A DNA stretch of 11,892 bases from Clostridia bacterium (GTDB lineage: Bacteria > Bacillota > Clostridia > Oscillospirales > Butyricicoccaceae). The notes under the pieces were generated by a model. That model was not told the origin of the DNA. It was given only the letters and a program-made list of their open reading frames with translations, and searched no databases. Of the stretch, positions 6,561-11,892 are shown piece after piece (within the stretch, counting starts at the first letter, position 1; every line of letters begins with the position of its first letter). A program made the position numbers and the translations under genes. The stretch is taken from assembly GCA_017552495.1 (NCBI GenBank), contig JAFZPW010000089.1, positions 1-11,892 of the forward strand, given 5' to 3'.

Positions 6561-6594
6561 ACGAAACCTGACGTTGATCAACGTCAGGTTTCGT
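6561..6594 (-). terminator. Perfect 34 bp palindrome, probable terminator of the phosphatase gene
   Basis: Two 17 bp arms (6561-6577 and 6578-6594; outer bases ACGAAACC and GGTTTCGT, centre TTGATCAA) are exact reverse complements with no spacer. As RNA it would form a long hairpin with a GATC tip. On the minus strand it is followed by a T-rich tract (TTTTCTTTC) and lies 50 nt past the phosphatase stop, which suits a terminator. On the plus strand no T run follows. A protein-binding role for such a symmetric DNA site is possible too. Confidence 0.6.
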
Positions 6595-6643
6595 AAAATC
6601 CGTGGGGTTCATTCTACGCGGTTTTTATGAGATCTTGAACGGC

Positions 6644-7825
6644 TTAACTGCTGCGCTTCGCTTGACCATTTCCGCTTTGCGCGGCACGGACTCCAAGCGA
6701 TGACGCTTCGCGATCCGCGGGTTTCCCGCCGCACGCAAACACGATCAGCGGGATCAGCATTTCGTCTTCCGTCACGCTGCCGTGTACGGATTTCCACCGT
6801 TCTTTATTAAAATAGATCGCAAGATGGCCTGTGGCGATCGCCAGATAATTTCCCAGCATCCCCCGGAACTGCGGATGATGCGCCCCCGTTCCAAACAGGT
6901 TTTTCTCCAGGGCCGCGTTCATCGGCAGCAGCAAAAACCGGTCGCCGAACAGCCGGTTGAACGTCTGTTCAAAATATGCCGTTTTCTCTTCTTTTACAAA
7001 GAAATTCAGTACTCTGGGCTCCAGCGACGGCAGTCGGATCAGGCAGTCGCACAGATCGGGATACTCCTGCAGCACCGCATATTCGCTGTCCATATGGCCG
7101 TGATCCGCCGTCACGATGAGGAGCGTATCCTTCAGATCGTCCGCCAGCTTCTGGATGGTTTTTTCCATTTCCAGCAAATTTTCGCGCACTTCGGGAGACG
7201 CACAGCCGCAGCGATGCAGCAGACCGTCTGGCTTGTCCCAATAGGCATAAATGTATTTCTTTTCAGGCTCTTTGCAGAGGCGCCTGATCTGCGCGCAGAT
7301 CTGGGAAAGGCTCTGGGGATAGGGCGCAGCAAAGGGCGCCGTCAGATAGGCTTTGCCGCCGGCTTTGTTGATCCGCTCTACGACGGATTCGTAAGGCGTC
7401 ACCGTCTGCGGCACATTGTAATCCGCGGCCTGCTCCTTCGTCCCCTGGATCGTGTTGAAAAAGACCGTGACATTTTGATCCACCGACGGATAATAACACT
7501 CCCAGCCAAGCCAACTATGCTCGCAGGGCTGCAGCCCCGACATCACGGAAGTCGTGGCGGCAACCGTCGTGGAAAGAAAGACCGATTGATAGATCCCCGC
7601 GAGGTGGCGGCGAAACGGGCCGTTTTCGGCCAGATGCCGCTCCAAAACGGTTTTTCCCATCCCGTCCAGCAAAATGACCACGATGTTCCGGTATTCCGTT
7701 TCCAAATACCGATCCAAAAGCGGTAGGGAATCGCCCGCCGGAGGCGCGCCGAATGCCTTCAGAATGGAATTCGGCAGATTGGCGACGCAGTTTTTATAAT
7801 CGGGCCATACCAGCGTTTTTTCCAT
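6644..7825 (-). CDS. Alkaline-phosphatase-superfamily phosphodiesterase/nucleotide pyrophosphatase
   Basis: A 393-residue enzyme of the type I phosphodiesterase/nucleotide pyrophosphatase branch of the alkaline phosphatase superfamily. The two-metal site is visible: D54 in ILLDGMG, the nucleophile threonine in STTVAATTSVMSG (T86 or T87, in residues 85-97), D200 and H204 in DKPDGLLHRCG, D241-H242 and H244 in TADHGHMD, and H348 in VHGSVTEDEM. All expected ligands appear present. No signal peptide is evident, so it is probably cytoplasmic. The substrate (phosphodiester, nucleotide or phosphonate) cannot be deduced. The ATG at 7825 has GGGAGG 7 nt upstream. The recognisable domain ends near residue 366 (LIVFACGGKPA); the last 25 or so residues are Ser/Ala/Arg-rich and unlike a normal ending, coming from CGCTTCG-type DNA. 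The gene is monocistronic and divergent from the AIM24 gene. Confidence 0.85.
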   Translation of the reverse strand: MEKTLVWPDYKNCVANLPNSILKAFGAPPAGDSLPLLDRYLETEYRNIVVILLDGMGKTVLERHLAENGPFRRHLAGIYQSVFLSTTVAATTSVMSGLQPCEHSWLGWECYYPSVDQNVTVFFNTIQGTKEQAADYNVPQTVTPYESVVERINKAGGKAYLTAPFAAPYPQSLSQICAQIRRLCKEPEKKYIYAYWDKPDGLLHRCGCASPEVRENLLEMEKTIQKLADDLKDTLLIVTADHGHMDSEYAVLQEYPDLCDCLIRLPSLEPRVLNFFVKEEKTAYFEQTFNRLFGDRFLLLPMNAALEKNLFGTGAHHPQFRGMLGNYLAIATGHLAIYFNKERWKSVHGSVTEDEMLIPLIVFACGGKPADREASSLGVRAAQSGNGQAKRSS

Positions 7826-7870
7826 AGCAGTTCCTCCCAAACAGACCGCTTATCCGGCAATTTTATCTAA

Positions 7871-7900
7871 AATATACGCTTCGAAACAATCCTTTGTCAA
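7871..7900 (-). promoter_or_regulatory. Promoter of the phosphatase gene
   Basis: On the minus strand TTGACA (7895-7900), 18 bp, and TATATT (7871-7876) give a near-consensus sigma-A promoter 46 nt upstream of the ATG at 7825. A short dyad, CAAGC-ACG-GCTTG (7898-7910), overlaps the -35. Confidence 0.7.
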
Positions 7901-7979
7901 GCACGGCTTGCGGGGCGCTCCGCGGGGGAACCGTTCCCATTTGTCCAAGCGGGCGGGAAAACTTTTTGCCGGAAAACAA

Positions 7980-8008
7980 TTTACTTTTCTGTGCGAATCT
8001 GTTATTAT
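7980..8008 (+). promoter_or_regulatory. Promoter of the AIM24 gene
   Basis: TTTACT (7980-7985), 17 bp, TATTAT (8003-8008) form a sigma-A type promoter about 58 nt upstream of the ATG. The 5' leader begins with a perfect hairpin, CGGGGC-GCAC-GCCCCG (8023-8038), just before the ribosome site. Confidence 0.6.
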
Positions 8009-8065
8009 GATAGTATTCTTTCCGGGGCGCACGCCCCGATAACCGAATCAAAGGAGGTTTTCAGC

Positions 8066-8740
8066 ATGAAATATGAAATTCACGGTGAGCCCATGCCCGT
8101 CGTCATCTGCCAGTTGCAGGACGGGGAATCCATGATCTCGGAATCCGGCGCCATGAGCTGGATGAGCCCCAATATGAAGATGGAGACCGTCGGCGGCGGC
8201 GCAGGGAAGGTCTTTGGCCGGATGTTTTCCGGAGAATCCCTGTTCCAGAACCGCTATACCGCCAGCGGCAGCGGCATGATCGCCTTTGCCTCCAGCTTCC
8301 CCGGCTCGATCCGTGCCGTCACCATTACCCCCGACCATCCTGTCGTTGTGCAGAAAAGCGGCTTCCTCGCCTCGGAACCCGGCGTGGAGCTTTCGATCTT
8401 CTTCCAGAAAAAGCTGGGCTCCGGTTTGTTCGGCGGCGAGGGCTTCATCATGCAGAAGCTCTCGGGCAGCGGCACGGCCTTTGTGGAGCTGGATGGCAGC
8501 ACGGTGGAATATGATCTCCAGCCCGGACAGCAGATCGTGGTGGACACCGGCTACGTCGCCATGATGGACGCCACCTGCAAGATGGAGGTTCAGACCGTCA
8601 AGGGCGTGAAAAACGTGCTGTTCGGCGGCGAGGGCCTGTTCAACACCGTAATTACCGGCCCCGGCCGCGTGGTGCTCCAGACCATGCCGCTGAACAGCTT
8701 CGTGGGCCTGATCGCCAGCCGTCTGCCCTCCAAAAGTTGA
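8066..8740 (+). CDS. AIM24 / TIGR00266 family protein
   Basis: A 224-residue, glycine-rich, beta-strand-rich protein recognisable as the bacterial AIM24 (TIGR00266) family. Bacterial members are widespread, mostly uncharacterised, soluble proteins with a TRAP-like beta-roll; the eukaryotic namesake helps organise the mitochondrial inner membrane. Three internal repeats of the form F-x-G-E-x-x-F...G-x-G-x are visible at about 53-75 (MFSGESLFQ...SGSGMIAF), 121-143 (LFGGEGFIM...SGSGTAFV) and 185-206 (LFGGEGLFN...TGPGRVVL), showing the triplicated fold. There is no signal peptide or transmembrane segment. The ATG at 8066 has AAAGGAGG (8050-8057) 8 nt upstream. The gene stands alone between its promoter and a strong terminator. 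The family name is sure; the function in bacteria is not. Confidence 0.9.
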   Translation: MKYEIHGEPMPVVICQLQDGESMISESGAMSWMSPNMKMETVGGGAGKVFGRMFSGESLFQNRYTASGSGMIAFASSFPGSIRAVTITPDHPVVVQKSGFLASEPGVELSIFFQKKLGSGLFGGEGFIMQKLSGSGTAFVELDGSTVEYDLQPGQQIVVDTGYVAMMDATCKMEVQTVKGVKNVLFGGEGLFNTVITGPGRVVLQTMPLNSFVGLIASRLPSKS

Positions 8741-8760
8741 GTCTCCCGGTTTCATAAAAC

Positions 8761-8803
8761 AAAAACACGCGCCCTGCGGTAGCTCCGCAGGGCGCGTTGT
8801 TTT
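8761..8803. terminator. Bidirectional terminator between the AIM24 and MerR genes
   Basis: CGCGCCCTGCGG (8768-8779) and CCGCAGGGCGCG (8785-8796) make a perfect 12 bp stem with a 5-nt loop. A T-rich tail follows on the plus strand (8797-8803) and an A-rich flank gives T residues on the minus strand, serving both convergent genes. Confidence 0.92.
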
Positions 8804-8812
8804 GAGAAAAGT

Positions 8813-9616
8813 TTATCGCTTCCGCAACAACCAGAAATGATTTTGCCCGTCGGGAGATTCTCCCGTGCTGCACGAAAGATCCATGCGTTTCCCCTTGTTT
8901 TCAGCCAGGATCAGGCCGAGAACGGTGTTGGAAAATCCGTAGCCGAACCGCCCCGCAGTTCCGCGGAACAGCAGGATGTGCTCTCTTCCGTCCTCCAGCT
9001 CGCCCCACTTGCCGAAAAATTCCTTGGCGTACCGCCAGCCATGGGCCTCATATAACGTCTCATAGCCGGGGTCGTTCAGGAAATCAAACTTCTTTTTTTC
9101 CGCTTCGTCCAGGTGTTCGTCGTTGACTTCCGAATACTCCACCTCTTTGGCTTTGGACTCCCAATTGGCAAGGCTCTGCTCCACCATGGCCAGGATCTCC
9201 CGGCGGCGGGTCTCGTCGATCCCAAACTCCTCCGCCGGGTCATAGTCCCGCATGGCGCCGATGACTTTTTCCTTTACCTCGTGGATTTTTTTCTGAATAT
9301 CGCTCATTTCGGTTTGATATGACTGTTGGATCTCTTTGATTTCCCGCAATCTTTGCTCCTGCTCGGCGATTTTGGCCGAAAAGGCGTCAAAAATCACTTG
9401 ATTATCCTGATCAAGAAGCCCTTTGATCTCTTCGATGGCGAAGCCGGCCTTTTGCAGATTTTTGATTTTCACAAAGGGGATCGCCTGCTCCTCGTCGTAA
9501 TACCGATATCCCGTCCACGGGTCTACCTGAACCGGTTTCAGCAGACCCACATGATCGTAATACCGCAGCGTCTGGGGATTGCAGCCGCAGAGGTGGGCAA
9601 AGTCCTTGATCGTCAT
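8813..9616 (-). CDS. MerR-family transcriptional regulator
   Basis: A 267-residue regulator. Residues 1-70 are a winged MerR DNA-binding domain (MTIKDFAHLCGCNPQTLRYYD...GYRYYDEEQ). Residues about 78-120 are a strongly charged coiled coil that would make the dimer. The C-terminal ~145 residues form an effector or tail domain I do not recognise; the Cys pattern of metal-sensing MerR proteins is absent, so an organic ligand is more likely. The ATG at 9616 has AAAGGAGGG 6 nt upstream. Its promoter carries the 19 bp spacer and central dyad of MerR-controlled promoters, so it is almost surely autoregulated. The co-oriented cupin gene lies upstream, ending only 28 nt before the MerR -35. Confidence 0.88.
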   Translation of the reverse strand: MTIKDFAHLCGCNPQTLRYYDHVGLLKPVQVDPWTGYRYYDEEQAIPFVKIKNLQKAGFAIEEIKGLLDQDNQVIFDAFSAKIAEQEQRLREIKEIQQSYQTEMSDIQKKIHEVKEKVIGAMRDYDPAEEFGIDETRRREILAMVEQSLANWESKAKEVEYSEVNDEHLDEAEKKKFDFLNDPGYETLYEAHGWRYAKEFFGKWGELEDGREHILLFRGTAGRFGYGFSNTVLGLILAENKGKRMDLSCSTGESPDGQNHFWLLRKR

Positions 9617-9639
9617 ATCACGCCCTCCTTTCTGACCCC

Positions 9640-9670
9640 GTTATATCATTGCAGTTACCTGCAAGGTCAA
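9640..9670 (-). promoter_or_regulatory. MerR-type promoter with operator in a 19 bp spacer
   Basis: On the minus strand TTGACC (9665-9670) and TATAAC (9640-9645) are separated by 19 bp rather than 17. The spacer holds a perfect inverted repeat, TTGCAG-N4-CTGCAA (9649-9664). This is the hallmark of promoters that MerR-family proteins activate by untwisting DNA. The only gene directly downstream is the MerR gene itself. Confidence 0.85.
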
Positions 9671-9697
9671 GTCCCTTTTTGCGATTTTTTTGATTTT

Positions 9698-10054
9698 TTA
9701 TGTTTCCCGGATCGTCAGGATGAGGGCCAGCATACGGGCGGGGGCGTCAGTGTGGTTAAAAATGCTGTGAGACACGCCGGAATGGGCGTAAGAGGCGTCG
9801 CCGGGGCAAAGCACGGTTTCCTTCCCATCTTCCACAAGGGTAAGCTCGCCCTCCAGCATATAATACACCTCGGCGTCGCCGTCGTGGACATGAGGGCCGA
9901 TGCCGTCGCCGGGGTCAAAGAAAAACTCCGTCAGCAGCGTGGCCGCGCCGAACATGGCTTCTTTCTCCAAAATGTGCCGGTTTTCCAGCCGCCCCGGCCC
10001 GCCGCGGACGTTGTCCCGCACCTGCAAACGCATGTCTTCTTTTCGAATGACCAT
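9698..10054 (-). CDS. Small cupin-domain protein
   Basis: A 118-residue single-domain cupin. Motif 1 is GPHVHDGDAEVYYMLEG (53-69) with metal ligands H55, H57 and E62; motif 2 is PGDASYAHSGVSHSIFN (84-100) with H96 as the fourth ligand, so a metal site is intact. Small cupins of this kind serve as isomerases, dioxygenases or ligand-binding proteins; the reaction here is unknown. The ATG at 10054 has AAAGGAG 8 nt upstream. It has its own promoter (10084-10112). No hairpin terminator separates it from the MerR gene, so read-through into merR is possible. Confidence 0.85.
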   Translation of the reverse strand: MVIRKEDMRLQVRDNVRGGPGRLENRHILEKEAMFGAATLLTEFFFDPGDGIGPHVHDGDAEVYYMLEGELTLVEDGKETVLCPGDASYAHSGVSHSIFNHTDAPARMLALILTIRET

Positions 10055-10083
10055 GATTTCCGCTCCTTTGCTCCGTTTTTCCC

Positions 10084-10112
10084 AGTATACCGCCCCACGG
10101 GGAAAAAGGCAA
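10084..10112 (-). promoter_or_regulatory. Promoter of the cupin gene
   Basis: On the minus strand TTGCCT (10107-10112), a 17 bp spacer and TATACT (10084-10089) give a sigma-A type promoter 30 nt upstream of the ATG. The spacer includes a small CCCC-GT-GGGG dyad. Confidence 0.6.
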
Positions 10113-10175
10113 GAAAAAAGGCGATCTGCCCGATGAATGATTTCTAAAAAAATTCTAAATTATTTTTTTCTTCTA

Positions 10176-10204
10176 TTTACAGTTGTTTTTTCCCATGTTA
10201 TATT
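10176..10204 (+). promoter_or_regulatory. Promoter of the secreted protein/lipoprotein pair
   Basis: TTTACA (10176-10181), 17 bp, TATATT (10199-10204) form a good sigma-A promoter within an AT-rich tract (about 10130-10225). The leader to the ATG at 10349 would be about 140 nt; I see no convincing riboswitch or terminator in it. Confidence 0.6.
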
Positions 10205-10348
10205 GAAAATATAAAATTTCGTTTTCTTAGCGCCACGGTCAGCCAAAACAGTTTCAAAAAGCGAAGCGTGACTTTTTTTGCATCCGCAGCCCCCGTCGAT
10301 GTTCGTTTTTTCAAGCAGCCAGCCCATTATAGCAGAAAGGAGTGTCCC

Positions 10349-10552
10349 ATGAAAAAGCTGTTGTCAACGCTTCTGGTTATGTCCCTCATCTGTGCCGGTT
10401 TCCTTGTTGGGAATGCCGAAAATCGAACCATTGAACCTATAAAAATGTTGGGATGTTTGATCGTTTTTATTCGAAACAATATACCATTTTCAATCGTGCA
10501 GGCGAAGACATTACCGCTGACTTTTATGAAGCTACTACCACATCTTATTTAA
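10349..10552 (+). pseudogene. Signal-peptide fragment of a frameshifted secreted protein
   Basis: The ATG at 10349 has AAAGGAG (10336-10342) 6 nt upstream and encodes a typical signal peptide: MKK, then a hydrophobic core (LLSTLLVMSLICAGFLV) and a likely cleavage after GNA near residue 23. After about residue 31 the frame degenerates into unrelated residues and stops at 10552. The next frame (-1) is closed by a stop at 10432-10434 and becomes the sensible protein from there on. A single missing base in the A5 run at 10441-10445 would explain this: with six A the product reads ...TIEPIKNVGMFDRF... without a break. It may be a true mutation, a phase-variable or slippage site, or a sequencing error. 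Confidence 0.7.
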
Positions 10553-11076
10553 AAAAAGATTATGACGCCGTCTTTGATTATTTTGATCAACATGTTTACT
10601 ATGCAGAATGCTTTAAAGAAGTACCTGCGATGAATCTCGATTCTTCCGTTTTTATTCAAGATGATCTCGCTGCAAATAATTTAGCAGTACGAGGAGTTGA
10701 ATGGGGTTTTGTCCAAGTTGTTGACGATGAAAACCATGGCTATTCCAACCATAATATCATTGAAGGTGATGCCTATTTAGAGTATACAATCAATACTACC
10801 ACAGATTTGATTGTTTCCGCCAAAAAGCCTGTTATTACAAGGGTTGAACTCTTTCATCAATACGGAGATTTGCCACCTGATATAACGGTTACTAATCGAC
10901 GCGCACAAGTATTTGGCGGCGGCACACATGCAAGTTTTCTTTTTCACGTCCATGCTGATTGTTTAGTATATTCTTACATTTGTGATGAGGTAAATGATTG
11001 GCAAATCGCCTACTCTTATAATGCCGATTTTAATTACACCGTACAAGCCGGAACGCGGAAAGGAGGTCACGTATGA
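10453..11076 (+). CDS. Mature part of a secreted protein of unknown family (frameshifted from its leader)
   Basis: I do not recognise this family. The open frame from 10435 encodes about 214 residues, of which 207 follow the first ATG at 10453. That ATG has no ribosome site, so the real start is almost surely the signal peptide at 10349, giving a product of about 242 residues if the frame is restored. The mature chain is acidic and aromatic-rich (YSKQYTIF, DAVFDYFDQHVYY) and probably beta-rich near the C terminus (FGGGTHASFLFHVHADCLVYSYI), with no catalytic motif I can name. Base composition is strikingly AT-rich (19 of 60 bases are G or C at 10561-10620) compared with the next gene (43 of 60 at 11341-11400), suggesting acquisition from elsewhere. 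The end carries the ribosome site of the lipoprotein gene and overlaps its start by ATGA. Confidence 0.65.
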   Translation: MFDRFYSKQYTIFNRAGEDITADFYEATTTSYLKKDYDAVFDYFDQHVYYAECFKEVPAMNLDSSVFIQDDLAANNLAVRGVEWGFVQVVDDENHGYSNHNIIEGDAYLEYTINTTTDLIVSAKKPVITRVELFHQYGDLPPDITVTNRRAQVFGGGTHASFLFHVHADCLVYSYICDEVNDWQIAYSYNADFNYTVQAGTRKGGHV

Positions 11077-11633
11077 ATACTTTTGTGCGCCGTGTTTCTT
11101 TGATCGTATTGGTTTTAGCTCTGACGCTGCTGGCCGCCTGCGGCGGGAATAGCGTCCCTTGGCTGGCGCAAGAAACGGCCGATAAGCCGCTCACCTATTT
11201 TTACGTAACACTTCAAAACAGAGAGCTGGCTGCGGTTTCCTATTCCGTTCTTCTCAGTGAAGATCAGCAAATGCACTGTTCCTACCGTCCGGACGCCGAT
11301 TTCACAACGGAGCGTGAGGCGTATAACGGCCGCCCTTATGTCACGCCGCTGACGGCGGGACAGCTTCCCCGGCTGGTGAACGACGTGGTCGCCTGGGCCA
11401 AAGAGCAGGAGCTGCCTGAGGGTCCCGAAGAAGGGGAGCTTCGTCTGGGATTGACGGCATGGGAGATGATGTTTTTCGAGGGCGTCCAGACTTACTCCGG
11501 CTGGGCGTATTCTCTCAGTGACCGCACCTTTACGGAAGTCCCCTCTACCACAGGCCGGGCCGGGATGGCGAAATACGGTATCCTTACCGTCTTTTATCTC
11601 AACGGCGCCGTCCATATTTTTCTCAACGAATAA
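11073..11633 (+). CDS. Lipoprotein of unknown function
   Basis: A 186-residue predicted lipoprotein. Basic N terminus (MNTFVRR), hydrophobic core (VSLIVLVLALTLL) and lipobox LAAC with C23 as the lipid-anchored residue, so it should sit on the outer face of the membrane. The mature part is mixed alpha/beta with no motif I recognise. The ATG overlaps the upstream stop (ATGA), with AAAGGAGG (11059-11066) 6 nt before it, so translation is coupled to the secreted protein gene and the two products probably act together at the cell surface (inference). Base composition is GC-rich like the rest of the window and unlike its upstream partner. Confidence 0.75.
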   Translation: MNTFVRRVSLIVLVLALTLLAACGGNSVPWLAQETADKPLTYFYVTLQNRELAAVSYSVLLSEDQQMHCSYRPDADFTTEREAYNGRPYVTPLTAGQLPRLVNDVVAWAKEQELPEGPEEGELRLGLTAWEMMFFEGVQTYSGWAYSLSDRTFTEVPSTTGRAGMAKYGILTVFYLNGAVHIFLNE

Positions 11634-11685
11634 GCGTTCTTTCTTTTTCAGACCCGTCTGTTTGAAGCAGGAAAAAAGGCCCGCT

Positions 11686-11715
11686 CGGGGCGCACTCCGT
11701 AAGGAAGGCGCCCCG
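11686..11715. terminator. Inverted repeat after the lipoprotein gene, possible terminator
   Basis: CGGGGCGC (11686-11693) and GCGCCCCG (11708-11715) form an 8 bp stem with a 14-nt loop, about 50 nt past the lipoprotein stop. No T run follows on the plus strand; an A6 run at 11672-11677 lies to the left, so it might instead end transcripts arriving from the right. A smaller CAGAC-CC-GTCTG repeat (11650-11661) followed by TTT is another weak candidate. Confidence 0.4.
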
Positions 11716-11737
11716 ATGATTTGCTTGCTCTCGTCTA

Positions 11738-11859
11738 CACCTCATCCGACCTCGCTTCGCTTGGCCACCTTCCCCTCAAGGGGAAGGCTTGAGGAGCGCG
11801 CCAACCAACGGCTTCCCCTTGAGGGGAAGCTGTCAGCCGCAAGGCTGACTGATGAGGTG
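11738..11859. repeat. Structured non-coding repeat with 9 bp inverted ends and three hairpins
   Basis: A 122 bp element bounded by perfect inverted ends CACCTCATC (11738-11746) and GATGAGGTG (11851-11859). Inside are CCTTCCCC-TCAA-GGGGAAGG (11768-11787), its inverted near-copy GCTTCCCC-TTGA-GGGGAAGC (11811-11830), and GTCAGCC-GCAA-GGCTGAC (11832-11849). The two CCCC/GGGG hairpins can also pair with each other. No coding frame of note. From general knowledge, similar CCTCATC...CCTTCCCC...GTCAGCC repeats are scattered through Oscillospiraceae/Faecalibacterium-type genomes and behave like MITEs or REP elements; I cannot confirm copy number from one window. Confidence 0.8.
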
Positions 11860-11892
11860 GCGGGCGGATTGCCATGTTGCTTCGCTCCTCAC

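Noticed and set aside
6350..6571. Small plus-strand frame of 73 codons between immA and the palindrome
   Set aside because: TTG start, no ribosome site, no recognisable motif, and its stop codon lies inside the palindrome; not supported as a gene.
6782..7726. Plus-strand frame of about 314 codons opposite the phosphatase gene
   Set aside because: No ribosome site, translation rich in Arg/Gln/His without a domain; the minus strand has the full phosphatase metal site.
10436..10455. Programmed -1 ribosomal frameshift in the secreted protein gene
   Set aside because: The run is A AAA AT, not a full X XXY YYZ slippery heptamer, and no downstream stem-loop or pseudoknot stands out. A lost base in the A run is the simpler reading, though slippage is not excluded.
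11768..11849. CRISPR-like repeat array at the right end
   Set aside because: The repeated words are arms of hairpins in opposite orientation; there are no regularly spaced direct repeats or spacers.

Overview
The window looks like chromosomal DNA from a GC-rich, endospore-forming anaerobic Firmicute, most likely a clostridium of the Oscillospiraceae/Ruminococcaceae type. The evidence is a full-length spoIIE, strong AGGAGG-type ribosome sites before nearly every gene, sigma-A promoters with 17-18 bp spacers, and a structured CCTCATC...GATGAGG repeat of a kind I associate with such genomes. No tRNA, rRNA, CRISPR array, integrase or transposase gene is visible.

Layout, left to right. (1) At 1-70 a leftward promoter and ribosome site serve a gene outside the window. 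(2) A leftward MFS sugar-type transporter (195-1514) ends in a strong terminator and is divergent from spoIIE (1688-3937, rightward), the sporulation phosphatase. (3) A bidirectional terminator at 3941-3990 separates spoIIE from a leftward pair: a PLP-dependent D-cysteine desulfhydrase/ACC-deaminase-like enzyme (3990-5015) preceded by a small Mor-type DNA-binding protein (5083-5352). (4) A compact divergent control region (5353-5584) carries two face-to-face promoters, each with a palindrome between -35 and -10. It feeds the Mor gene leftward and a translationally coupled XRE repressor plus ImmA/IrrE metallopeptidase rightward (5585-6315). (5) A gene-poor stretch (6316-6643) holds a perfect 34 bp palindrome, then a leftward alkaline-phosphatase-superfamily enzyme (6644-7825). 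(6) The divergent rightward AIM24/TIGR00266 protein (8066-8740) ends at a bidirectional terminator shared with a leftward MerR regulator (8813-9616). The MerR promoter is textbook: a 19 bp spacer containing a perfect dyad. A cupin gene (9698-10054) lies upstream of it. (7) A distinctly AT-rich segment (about 10130-11060) encodes a secreted protein of unknown family, apparently broken by a one-base shift in a run of A, coupled by an ATGA overlap to a lipoprotein (11073-11633). (8) The right end (11738-11859) is a non-coding repeat with perfect 9 bp inverted ends and three internal hairpins.

Most genes are ordinary core or accessory functions. The least ordinary parts are the Mor/XRE/ImmA switch with its phased motifs and no attached phage or integrative element; the frameshifted, compositionally foreign secreted protein/lipoprotein pair; the 34 bp loopless palindrome; and the repeat-like 3' end of the phosphatase gene. 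None of these proves a new system. All calls rest on reading the sequence alone; no database search was possible.
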